Origin: JBDKVA01 sp039679375
GTDB taxonomy: Bacteria > Bacillota > Clostridia > Acetivibrionales > DTU013
Assembly (NCBI GenBank): GCA_039679375.1
Contig: JBDKVA010000048.1
Location: 1-59,271, forward strand
Length of the DNA stretch: 59,271 nucleotides
Direction of reading: 5' to 3'
The translations under genes were made by a program, and so were the position numbers. How positions within the stretch are numbered: position 1 is the stretch's first letter; every line of letters begins with the position of its first letter. This document shows, piece after piece, positions 15,445 to 22,012 of the stretch. Under the pieces are notes generated by a model. The model saw only the letters and a program-made list of their open reading frames with translations. It ran no database searches and had not been told where the DNA came from.

Positions 15445-16578
15445 TTATTTGATCTTAGGTGCTTTACCAAAATACATTAGCTCCCAAACAACTGATTTTT
15501 GTTCCACTGCTTCAACAACTAAATTGTTTTCTAAACGCTCTAATATAGCCGTACCTGTAAAACGCAGATATGCACCATTAAACCACGTTAATTTTGTAAG
15601 AATATACTGCAGTCCTTTTGTATTATCAATCAACCTTTCACGAACAAGATTTTTTTCCTTTTTGAAAGAAATCCGATAATGGCTAAAATCGTCGATATAG
15701 TCATATACAATAAGATTTGCAACCGGCTTTCCTGTTAAAGAATCTATCTGGATATCATTACCATAATATTGGACATCCGCTGAATCATTTGAAATGATTT
15801 TGCCGTTGTAAGCCAGCATAAAAACATTAAAAATACTATTACCATAAGTTTTTGTAGCAGTAATGTGATTTGCAATTATTGTGTAATTACCGATCTGAGC
15901 CCTTCCCCAATACCAATTGTGAATTAGCTCTAACAAAGAAGCATTACCCCAGTTATGGTCATGATACCCACTGCCTGTGATTTCCTGACTGTACCCATTA
16001 ATAGTCACAGTACCTTTTATTGTTCCTTGTGGAACCGATGGAAGCCAGGCAAAATAACGGTTACGGTAATTATTCTGAAAGAGTAAATGTCCTGTGCATG
16101 GTCGCCAGGATGATACTGTACTATTAAGCGCTAGGTCAGCTTTTATATCAGCCAAACTTAAATGAATGGTATATTCTTGCAGGTTACCAATAATAGTACT
16201 ATCCCCAATACATACATGACAGTAATCCTTATTGGCTGAAAAGACCTTATCACTAAAACGTAAGATTTTTGAGATTAATGTGCCGTCAGGCTTGTCAAGT
16301 TTGAATTCTATATAAGGACTTAGGGGAGAATTAGGTTTAAGCATATCTTTCGTATAAAATATAATTACCAACGTTGAACCATCGTTTAGTATAGAATCAA
16401 AGTACCACCATTCATAACTGCCCTTGCTACCATCTGTTCTCATTCCATCTTCCCAGGGCTCTATATGTGATTCTAATATACCGAGTTTCTGATAATAGTT
16501 AGGAGTACTTGCAATAAATGCTTTTCCTTTTTCCGCAGATATTTTTTCATTTGTGTGATTATCTGATGTAGCTGACAT
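15445..16578 (-). CDS. CrtC/AttH lipocalin-like domain protein
   Basis: A 377-residue protein with the two hallmarks of the CrtC (hydroxyneurosporene synthase)/AttH lipocalin-like fold: SYEWWYFD (56-63) and GSGYHDHNWGN (204-214), followed by HNWYWGRAQIG. The fold includes carotenoid hydratases and fungal Diels-Alderases, enzymes acting on hydrophobic molecules in a beta-barrel pocket. No signal peptide is visible. I chose the ATG at 16578, 7 bases after AGGAGG; an ATG at 16584 is too close. It lies 45 bases after a small membrane-protein gene under a promoter that carries the second TetR site. The reaction is unknown. Confidence 0.82.
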   Translation of the reverse strand: MSATSDNHTNEKISAEKGKAFIASTPNYYQKLGILESHIEPWEDGMRTDGSKGSYEWWYFDSILNDGSTLVIIFYTKDMLKPNSPLSPYIEFKLDKPDGTLISKILRFSDKVFSANKDYCHVCIGDSTIIGNLQEYTIHLSLADIKADLALNSTVSSWRPCTGHLLFQNNYRNRYFAWLPSVPQGTIKGTVTINGYSQEITGSGYHDHNWGNASLLELIHNWYWGRAQIGNYTIIANHITATKTYGNSIFNVFMLAYNGKIISNDSADVQYYGNDIQIDSLTGKPVANLIVYDYIDDFSHYRISFKKEKNLVRERLIDNTKGLQYILTKLTWFNGAYLRFTGTAILERLENNLVVEAVEQKSVVWELMYFGKAPKIK

Positions 16579-16623
16579 CTTCATTCCTCCTAATAAGTTT
16601 CTAACTATGGATAATCAGAATAT

Positions 16624-16869
16624 TCATTTACTTAGCTTATTATTAATGAGAAGATACAAACGCTCAAATAGATTAAATTTCTTTAGAATCTCTTTTCCCA
16701 CAATTAATCCACCAGACCAAAACATAACTTCAGCTACTACTAAAATGATTCCTGTTAAAATACCTTTCGCAGTTAAAGTTAATGGTAATACAGTAACAAT
16801 TGGTATAATAATCCAAAATAAAAATGATCCAACAATGAGTCTAATCCCAATATATTTAAGGTTTTTCAT
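16624..16869 (-). CDS. Small two-helix membrane protein (transporter-suffix-domain type)
   Basis: 81 residues with two or three hydrophobic segments: IGIRLIVGSFLFWIIIPIV and GIILVVAEVMFWSGGLIVG, then the basic end KEILKKFNLFERL. The layout and the VAEVMFW...GLIVGKE segment match what I know as the transporter suffix domain, usually seen alone or at the end of transporters. ATG at 16869 with AGAGGAG 9 bases upstream. First gene of the operon with the CrtC-like gene, under the second TetR operator. Its role, perhaps in export or membrane assembly, is not known. Confidence 0.7.
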   Translation of the reverse strand: MKNLKYIGIRLIVGSFLFWIIIPIVTVLPLTLTAKGILTGIILVVAEVMFWSGGLIVGKEILKKFNLFERLYLLINNKLSK

Positions 16870-16928
16870 TGTATGTTTCTCCTCTTTCTCAATGTATGTC
16901 AACAGTATTATAGAATAAACGCATTAAG

Positions 16929-16983
16929 TGTACCGTCCGGACTGTATACTCAAAATATACTATATTTTGAGTATAGTTGTCAA
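16929..16983 (-). promoter_or_regulatory. Promoter, 31-bp perfect dyad and TetR operator O2
   Basis: TTGACA (16978-16983) and TATATT (16954-16959) are 18 bp apart on the minus strand. A perfect 15+1+15 palindrome, arm TATACTCAAAATATA, covers the spacer and -10 (16945-16975). At the predicted transcription start lies TGTACCGTCCGGACTGTATA (16929-16948), 16 of 20 identical to the core of O1. Two different regulators may act here. Confidence 0.75.
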
Positions 16984-17045
16984 GAACATTTGCTAAATCA
17001 GCAAATGTATAATCTCGTATAAGCTTTTAAAATACTTTTAATAGT

Positions 17046-17288
17046 CTATTGCAGCATGTACTCCACTTCGGGGATGCCACTCATAAGTCCGACGCTGCGG
17101 ATGTCGGTGTTGGTTTCCAGACCAATGATGGAGAATCCTTGCTCATTTTACATGCCTCCCATCACAGGACCACCGTATCCGGAGTCGGGAGAGTTGTTTT
17201 TTATCTCTTGCTCCAGCTTCGAGCAGTCATACTGAGGATAGGTGAATATCTTCAGAGAGAAAAAGATACGCATTGTTTCGTTTGCCAT
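17046..17288 (-). pseudogene. Small gene interrupted by an in-frame TAA
   Basis: ATG at 17288 follows GGAGGAAATCAAA. It reads MANETMRIFFSLKIFTYPQY and on to GYGGPVMGGM (46 codons), then TAA at 17148-17150. The same frame continues with 33 protein-like codons, NEQGFSIIGLETNTDIRSVG and then GIPEVEYMLQ, to TAG. One substitution would restore an 80-residue protein. I do not recognise the family; remnants like this are common around mobile elements. Confidence 0.5.
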
Positions 17289-17456
17289 TTTGATTTCCTC
17301 CATTCCTTTTAATTTGAGAATCCAAAAAGGGCATAAAAAAGCGGGGTATCTTCATATAAAAAATACCACGCTCATTTTTTATGTCAGTTGTTTACGCTGG
17401 TTCAATTCCCTCCAGAATGCCAAAAAAGACACTTATCATCTCTAAAATTGGAGGGC

Positions 17457-17518
17457 TAAAAAATCGGGGGCTAAATCCCCCAAAAAGGCTAATGCCATAC
17501 GGGTTTAACGCATGGCAT
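17457..17518 (-). terminator. Tandem terminators of the GNAT gene
   Basis: Two hairpins follow each other on the minus strand. ATGCCATGCG/CGTATGGCAT (17492-17518) is followed by CCTTTTTGG, then GGGGG/CCCCC (17466-17481) by GATTTTTTAG. Both lie downstream of the GNAT gene at 17577-18044. Confidence 0.7.
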
Positions 17519-17539
17519 CTTTTACTACCAAAATTTTGG

Positions 17540-17562
17540 GAAGTTAGGTGAATATAGATGCC
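17540..17562 (+). repeat. Direct repeat copy A (partner at 20114-20136)
   Basis: GAAGTTAGGTGAATATAGAT plus GCC, 23 bases, is identical to 20114-20136. Both are preceded by a short palindrome, CCAAAATTTTGG here and CAAAATATTTTG there. Each copy lies just past the 3' end of a small minus-strand gene (GNAT or Nudix). Confidence 0.85.
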
Positions 17563-17576
17563 GCTGATATGTATTC

Positions 17577-18044
17577 TCATACCGTTAGTGTCATAACTTG
17601 AAATGATTTTTTAGTTATCTTATGAGAAACTATTGATGAAAGTCGGAAACCAGTATGTTCATACAAACAAATTGCGCGTTTGTTAAATATTGCTACAGTT
17701 AATCTGAAACACTTGGTATTAAATTTATTTTTAGCAAAATCCAGACCTGCTTTCATAAATGAATATCCTTTTCCTTTTCCACACAGAGATGGCATCATTC
17801 CCAATCCAATATCAAGCATTTCAAGATTATATGTATCTGGTTCAACAGTCGGAATTCGAGCTGATTTTCCAAAGCAAAAATAGCCTAATAGGTTATTATT
17901 TAAGTCGAGGTATGCATAATAATCACCGTTCATTAACTCTTTAAACGTGTCATCATTCTGTTGAAAGCTATATATCGAATATTGATTTTCATATTTCCAA
18001 TTAGATATTTCAACAGCATAATTATTAGTCATAGGTATAATCAT
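17577..18044 (-). CDS. GNAT-family acetyltransferase (RimJ-like)
   Basis: 155 residues with a compact GNAT fold: ISNWKYENQYSIYSFQ near the N-terminus, LDIGLGMMPSLCGKGKGYSF as the acetyl-CoA loop (Q/R-x-x-G-x-G type, CGKGKGY), and FRLTVAIFNKRAICLYEHTG as the last strands. The YEHTGFR segment near the end is typical of RimI/RimJ-like enzymes. ATG at 18044 after AAAGGAGTTT. It sits between repeat copies together with lysS. Substrate unknown; possible roles include protein, antibiotic or amino-acid acetylation. Confidence 0.88.
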   Translation of the reverse strand: MIIPMTNNYAVEISNWKYENQYSIYSFQQNDDTFKELMNGDYYAYLDLNNNLLGYFCFGKSARIPTVEPDTYNLEMLDIGLGMMPSLCGKGKGYSFMKAGLDFAKNKFNTKCFRLTVAIFNKRAICLYEHTGFRLSSIVSHKITKKSFQVMTLTV

Positions 18045-18118
18045 AACTTGATTTAAACTCCTTTAGTTAATATAAACGATCTGCAATCAGTATAGCACAA
18101 ACACTATATAAGCAAAAG

Positions 18119-18152
18119 AACTCAAACCACGAGGGTTCAAGTTCCTTTGCTT
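18119..18152. terminator. Hairpin after lysS, terminator-like
   Basis: On the minus strand AGCAAAGGAACTTGAACC pairs with GGTTTGAGTTCTTTTGCT across a short CTCGT loop, with one or two mismatches. T-rich sequence follows on + rather than -. It separates the lysS and GNAT transcripts. Confidence 0.5.
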
Positions 18153-18163
18153 CATTTTTCATT

Positions 18164-18231
18164 GGTGGAGGCGAACCGTATCGGTTCGTATGTACAAATC
18201 CCCTTATAGGATATAGACATATCCTCCACCA
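18164..18231. repeat. Branched inverted-repeat structure downstream of lysS
   Basis: TGGTGGAGG (18164-18172) and CCTCCACCA (18223-18231) close a 9-bp stem. Inside lies a second perfect hairpin, CGAACCG-TAT-CGGTTCG, and an AT-rich hairpin around ATAGGATATAGACATATCC. The outer stem ends in TGGTGGAG like the 3' end of the tRNA-Ala gene at 20748. It is not a tRNA: no anticodon or T arm fits. Confidence 0.6.
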
Positions 18232-18258
18232 GTAACTTGTTAAGTCACTTCTGATTCT

Positions 18259-19719
18259 TCAGCTTAAAGGTCTCATAATAGGAAATAAAACACAATCCTT
18301 TATATTCTCGCAATTAGTTAGTACTTGCACCAGACGTTCAATACCCATTCCCCAACCCGATATAGGAGGCATGCCGTATTCCATAGCAGATATATAATCT
18401 TCGTCTTTAACCATTGCCTCCTCATCACCTTTAGCATTATATAAGGCTTGTTGCTCCAATCTCTTTCTCTGTTCTATTGGGTCAACCAACTCAGAGTATG
18501 CATTGATGATCTCTGCTCCATTAATGATAAGTTGGAAGCGATCAGTTATTTTGTTATTGTCATCATTTGCTCTTGCTAAAGGTGATAAATCTATTGGATG
18601 TTCTGTTAAAAATGTCGGTTTAATAATTTGGGGTCTGCTTACCTTCTTATACAGTAGGTCAATCAGGTTGCCCATACTCAAAGCTTCCAGATTATCATGT
18701 TCAAGTTGGATGTTTTTTCCCTTAATTGCCTTTAATAACTCTTCACTATTCGAATAGCTGTCAATGTTTAGACCCGCATCCTGCATTATAAGTTCCTTGA
18801 ATGAAACTACTTTCCATTCCTCTGATAAGTCGATTTCTACCTCACCAATTGTAATCTTCATAGTTGCGAACACTTTGTTGATTACGTCCAATATCATATT
18901 CTTTGCAAATGTCATATTATCGCGGTAATTCCAATAAGCAGCATAGCATTCGATCATAGTAAAGTCTTGTAAGTGTGTAGGACTGATACCCTCATTCCTA
19001 AAGCATCGTGCAAACTCAAACACTTTTGTGAAACCACCTACTATTAACCTTTTTAGATAAGTTTCAGGAGCAATACGCATATATACATCAATGTCCAATG
19101 CCTCATGATGAGACTTAAACGGCTTTGCTAAAGCTCCAGATGGTTTGCTTTGCAGCACTGGAGTTTCCACTTCAATAAAATCATTATCTTCTAGGTACCT
19201 TCTGATTTCTTTCGCTATCATAGACTTTAATAGTAACCTATCCCTGGTCTCCTGTGACATAATTAGGTCAAGATATCTCTGACGATAACAACTTTCAATG
19301 TCAGTCAAGCCATGCCACTTTTCAGGCAATACTTTAAGACATTTACCAAGAAAAGTATAATCATATACTCTTACAGTTTTTTCTCCTGTCTTGGTAGTAA
19401 ATGTGCTTCCCTGAACACCGATAAAATCTCCAATGTCTATATAGGCATGGAAAAAGTCATACCTTTCTTTACCGATGATATCTTCTTTGAATGCAAGTTG
19501 CAGCCTTTCTTTTACATCTCCAATAGTAACGAACGCCAACTTACCCATTTTCCGTACAGATAGTATTCTGCCTGCAACTCTGATACCATCAATCCCATCC
19601 TCCAATGATTTTACAGCATATAAATTATGGCTGATTGAATAGCGGTCAGGGTTAGCGTTAACAGTCTTGCTTAACCTTTCAAGCTTTTCTCTTCTGATTA
19701 ATTCCTGTTCTGAATACAT
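18259..19719 (-). CDS. lysS: Class II lysyl-tRNA synthetase, attenuator-controlled copy
   Basis: 486 residues from the ATG at 19719 (AAGGAGG 7 bases upstream). The N-terminal OB fold (about 45-150, IRVAGRILSVRKMGKLAFV) binds the anticodon. The class II core has motif 2 FEFARCFRNEGISPTHLQDF and motif 3 GWGMGIERLVQVL near the C-terminus. It charges tRNA-Lys. Between the promoter and the gene lie an 18-codon leader peptide, a hairpin and an intrinsic terminator, an arrangement of ribosome-mediated attenuation. It stands apart from the translation genes, beside GNAT and Nudix genes and between direct repeats. So it may be a second, conditionally expressed or resistance-type copy rather than the main lysS. 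Confidence 0.9.
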   Translation of the reverse strand: MYSEQELIRREKLERLSKTVNANPDRYSISHNLYAVKSLEDGIDGIRVAGRILSVRKMGKLAFVTIGDVKERLQLAFKEDIIGKERYDFFHAYIDIGDFIGVQGSTFTTKTGEKTVRVYDYTFLGKCLKVLPEKWHGLTDIESCYRQRYLDLIMSQETRDRLLLKSMIAKEIRRYLEDNDFIEVETPVLQSKPSGALAKPFKSHHEALDIDVYMRIAPETYLKRLIVGGFTKVFEFARCFRNEGISPTHLQDFTMIECYAAYWNYRDNMTFAKNMILDVINKVFATMKITIGEVEIDLSEEWKVVSFKELIMQDAGLNIDSYSNSEELLKAIKGKNIQLEHDNLEALSMGNLIDLLYKKVSRPQIIKPTFLTEHPIDLSPLARANDDNNKITDRFQLIINGAEIINAYSELVDPIEQRKRLEQQALYNAKGDEEAMVKDEDYISAMEYGMPPISGWGMGIERLVQVLTNCENIKDCVLFPIMRPLS

Positions 19720-19738
19720 ATAAATCCTCCTTAGCATG

Positions 19739-19780
19739 TAAAAAGAGCCATATAGATGTGATTGCACCTACATGGCTCTT
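19739..19780 (-). terminator. Attenuator terminator upstream of lysS
   Basis: AAGAGCCATGTAG and CTATATGGCTCTT pair, and TTTTTAC follows immediately on the minus strand. The T-run ends about 20 bases before the lysS start codon, so read-through must be regulated. Confidence 0.8.
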
Positions 19781-19796
19781 ACGTATCATAACCATT

Positions 19797-19829
19797 ACAG
19801 GCACAAACACAATTAGCGTTTGTACCTGT
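19797..19829 (-). promoter_or_regulatory. Leader hairpin upstream of the lysS attenuator
   Basis: ACAGGTACAAACGC...GTTTGTGCCTGT folds into an 11-12-bp stem with one mismatch. It lies between the leader-peptide stop and the terminator. It may pair alternatively with the first leader segment, where CAGGCAAAGCGTTTG (about 19845-19861) has partly complementary sequence. Confidence 0.6.
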
Positions 19830-19839
19830 GGAATAATCC

Positions 19840-19896
19840 TCAGTCCCAAACGCTTTGCCTGTAACGTTTATATTGTAAGCTTGTTACATTAAACAT
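19840..19896 (-). CDS. lysS leader peptide, 18 aa
   Basis: ATG at 19896 follows AAAGGAGTTATATCC. It encodes MFNVTSLQYKRYRQSVWD and stops at TGA. It is the first ORF on a transcript from a TTGACT/TATTAT promoter and is followed by a hairpin and terminator before lysS. It holds one Lys codon and three Arg codons in YKRYR. Such leaders sense a stalled ribosome, either from uncharged tRNA or from a ribosome-targeting drug; which applies here cannot be told. Confidence 0.65.
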   Translation of the reverse strand: MFNVTSLQYKRYRQSVWD

Positions 19897-19924
19897 GGAT
19901 ATAACTCCTTTAATTATTTTTATA

Positions 19925-19953
19925 ATAATAGCATACCAGCATCTTACAGTCAA
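19925..19953 (-). promoter_or_regulatory. Promoter of the lysS leader
   Basis: TTGACT (19948-19953) and TATTAT (19925-19930) are separated by exactly 17 bp on the minus strand. The predicted start gives a leader of about 200 bases before lysS. Confidence 0.75.
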
Positions 19954-20055
19954 CAGAAACACAAAAATTTCTTCAGCCAAATTTATTCTTGCCTTTAAAA
20001 ATTTCATCTTTTACCAAGCCTCTATACCACACTAACAATAACAACATCCTGTAAT

Positions 20056-20093
20056 AAACAAAACAAGTCGAGTGCACTTTCTGCATCCGACTT
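20056..20093 (-). terminator. Terminator of the Nudix gene
   Basis: AAGTCGGATGCA and TGCACTCGACTT form an interrupted 10-bp stem, followed on the minus strand by GTTTTGTTT. It lies about 70 bases past the Nudix stop codon. Confidence 0.6.
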
Positions 20094-20113
20094 CTTTCAA
20101 CAAAATATTTTGA

Positions 20114-20136
20114 GAAGTTAGGTGAATATAGATGCC
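20114..20136 (+). repeat. Direct repeat copy B (partner at 17540-17562)
   Basis: 23 bases identical to copy A. The two copies bracket the GNAT-lysS segment of about 2.55 kb. Confidence 0.85.
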
Positions 20137-20160
20137 ATAGTATACTTGATAATATGCACG

Positions 20161-20640
20161 TTATCCATGGTTAAATGGGATATGTTCCGAGCCTAAAAAC
20201 ACTGGCGAATCACAATCAATTATTTGCCGAATGTTATCACCTACAGCTTTTGGAAGAAGCCTTATACTTTTTAGAGAATCAATATCGATCCATTCACTCG
20301 TTATCTGCGAGCTATCTGTCTCTGTCGGCTTTTTTACTTTTTGGGAAAATAAACTGCAAACAAAAACATGCAACATTTTATGGGCATAATCGGGGTACTT
20401 CTCTCTAAAGCTTGTGTCATCGCAAATTTCCTCGTATAATGCGGCAAATCTTAAAGGGGTTACCGTGTAGCCGGTTTCTTCGATACATTCTCTGATAATA
20501 GTCTCATGCAATGTTTCATATAAGTTTTGCCCGCCGCCAGGCAAAGAAAAGTATTCACCATTCTTTTCATCATAGCATCTATTAAGCAGAATTTTACCGT
20601 CGTCCAAAATAATGGCTTTTGCCGCACTTCTAATACCCAT
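20161..20640 (-). CDS. Nudix hydrolase
   Basis: 159 residues with a full Nudix box: GGGQNLYETLHETIIRECIE followed by ETGY, matching GX5EX7REUXEEXGU. The N-terminal strand is RSAAKAIILDDGKILLN. These enzymes cleave nucleoside diphosphates linked to another group (X). It lacks features that identify a substrate. ATG at 20640 after GTGAGGTAATTT. It lies between tRNA-Ala and the lysS leader, with its own terminator. Confidence 0.92.
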   Translation of the reverse strand: MGIRSAAKAIILDDGKILLNRCYDEKNGEYFSLPGGGQNLYETLHETIIRECIEETGYTVTPLRFAALYEEICDDTSFREKYPDYAHKMLHVFVCSLFSQKVKKPTETDSSQITSEWIDIDSLKSIRLLPKAVGDNIRQIIDCDSPVFLGSEHIPFNHG

Positions 20641-20704
20641 AAATTACCTCACAATTAAATAATCTTTATAACTTATATTTTACCATATTAAATACAAAGA
20701 AATC

Positions 20705-20733
20705 GACCATCTACTTTATGACGATCGACTTCT
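20705..20733 (-). terminator. Probable terminator of tRNA-Ala
   Basis: AGTCGATCGTC and GATGGTCGATT pair with wobbles, followed by TCTTTG on the minus strand, 15-40 bases past the tRNA 3' end. Its sequence resembles the Nudix terminator. Confidence 0.45.
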
Positions 20734-20747
20734 TTCGACAAACAATT

Positions 20748-20823
20748 TGGTGGAGACGAAGAGGATCGAACTCTCGACCTTACGGATGCGAACCGTACGC
20801 TCTCCCAGTTGAGCTACGTCCCC
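20748..20823 (-). tRNA. tRNA-Ala(CGC)
   Basis: The 76-base minus-strand sequence folds as a complete tRNA with encoded CCA. Acceptor stem GGGGACG/CGTCTCC contains the G3-U70 pair that is the identity mark of tRNA-Ala. The D arm is GCTC/GAGC, the anticodon stem TACGG/CCGTA with loop TTCGCAT (anticodon CGC, codon GCG), and the T loop TTCGATC. Discriminator base A73. Confidence 0.93.
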
Positions 20824-20888
20824 AAATTTCCCCAATCGATGCACTCCCAACTGTGCCAATGCCCCATGTGTAATTTAAGGTTCGGCTT

Positions 20889-20935
20889 CAATAAGGGACG
20901 TCCCCCGATAGTATATTTGCCGGAAGCGTCCCTTT
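20889..20935 (-). terminator. Terminator of the DUF1861/GH130 operon
   Basis: AAGGGACG (minus strand) pairs with CGTCCCTT over a 26-base interior that itself has CCGG/CCCCG complementarity; TTATT follows. It lies about 100 bases after the DUF1861 gene. Confidence 0.55.
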
Positions 20936-21032
20936 GCATATTATAACACCATACTGCTTAAATTACCAGTACCAATGTCATAAAATATTACGGTGCCAAT
21001 TATTCCATTTATTGGTTGAAAAATGAAACTCT

Positions 21033-21974
21033 TTAACGTTCGTATTCGACAAACGGATCCGGTATGACGATCTGATGCGCTTCAATATCACTAACTCCCA
21101 CATACAGAACCGCCTTCCCGTTAAGCTTCCTCACAATGCCCCCGCTGAATATTACATCGATCAGGTCCGGACTCTTTGCATCACCGGTTTCAAAATCGGC
21201 TCTTGTCGCAATGATTTTCATTGGTGAAGCTTCCCTGGTGCTAGGGTTAAGCGAGAAAGCTGCGGAATAATAATGTCTGCTCCCTTTTTCATCATAACAT
21301 GCAATATGCCCTAAAATGCCAATCAGGCCATTACTCAGAAGGTGCAGTTCATTCGTACCTCCCCACTCATCTCTGACAAATTGGTCCTTTAGAAGCATTG
21401 CTTTGGATATTACGTCAGCGTTGAGTTCTTCCAGTGTGCCAATAATGGTAAATCCTATCTGACCCCTTCCCCCAATTCTGCCCATTGGCCTTGTAAAGAC
21501 TCCTATGCGACCGTCTTCCAGCTTGACCAGCCGGATATCCTTCATCCAATCCGGGCCTGTGGCAAAATGTTTCAGCTCATTAATACTTCGTCCTCTATAA
21601 AACAATGTTCTCCAGCATAGTTTACCGGGTTCCTTCTCATATGGCCTGACTTCTACACCGCCTATGATCAATTCGCCATGGATCTTCGTAAAAAACGGAT
21701 CCTGCAGCTTTAAGCTTATGGTATTCGTTCTCGGTTCCCAAATATTGTTACTGCAAGTAAAAAAAATAATATCGGAATATTGCGTATTTCTGCCTTCAAC
21801 GCGTCCGGCAATTACCATATCCCCTTCATCTTCAAATGGTGCAGTGATGTTATAGACATCTCTCCCGTCCACACCCCCGAATAAAAGTTTTTCTCCTTTA
21901 GAGCGACGTCCTTTTACTTCATATGTTTCAAGCAATTCCTGGCATGTTTGTGGTTTTGTCAGCAAATTTATCAT
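21033..21974 (-). CDS. DUF1861 family protein (beta-propeller glycosidase-like)
   Basis: 313 residues. The pattern of short beta repeats with GDMVIAGRVEGRNTQYSDIIF, FFTKIHGELIIGGVEVRPY and TGDAKSPDLIDVIFSGGIVR (each seen as a fragment) matches DUF1861, a five-bladed propeller family usually encoded next to GH130 enzymes. It lies 38 bases after the GH130 gene and ends the operon. A cytoplasmic role in breaking down mannose-containing oligosaccharides is likely from context; its own activity is not established here. ATG at 21974 after CCGAGGGGAAACTAC. Confidence 0.85.
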   Translation of the reverse strand: MINLLTKPQTCQELLETYEVKGRRSKGEKLLFGGVDGRDVYNITAPFEDEGDMVIAGRVEGRNTQYSDIIFFTCSNNIWEPRTNTISLKLQDPFFTKIHGELIIGGVEVRPYEKEPGKLCWRTLFYRGRSINELKHFATGPDWMKDIRLVKLEDGRIGVFTRPMGRIGGRGQIGFTIIGTLEELNADVISKAMLLKDQFVRDEWGGTNELHLLSNGLIGILGHIACYDEKGSRHYYSAAFSLNPSTREASPMKIIATRADFETGDAKSPDLIDVIFSGGIVRKLNGKAVLYVGVSDIEAHQIVIPDPFVEYER

Positions 21975-22012
21975 GTAGTTTCCCCTCGGCTATATAAGAA
22001 ATAAACTTCATA

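Noticed and set aside
17540..17562. GTTAGGT in the direct repeats as an integron attC core site
   Set aside because: GTTRRRY fits by chance. No matching second core or long imperfect hairpin typical of attC is found at copy B, and no integrase is in the window.
18164..18231. A second tRNA gene near lysS
   Set aside because: Stem lengths and loops do not form a cloverleaf, and no anticodon or T loop is present.
19739..19896. T-box riboswitch upstream of lysS
   Set aside because: The conserved AGGGUGGNACCGCG sequence and a Stem I with a specifier loop are absent. A leader ORF with its own Shine-Dalgarno explains the region better.
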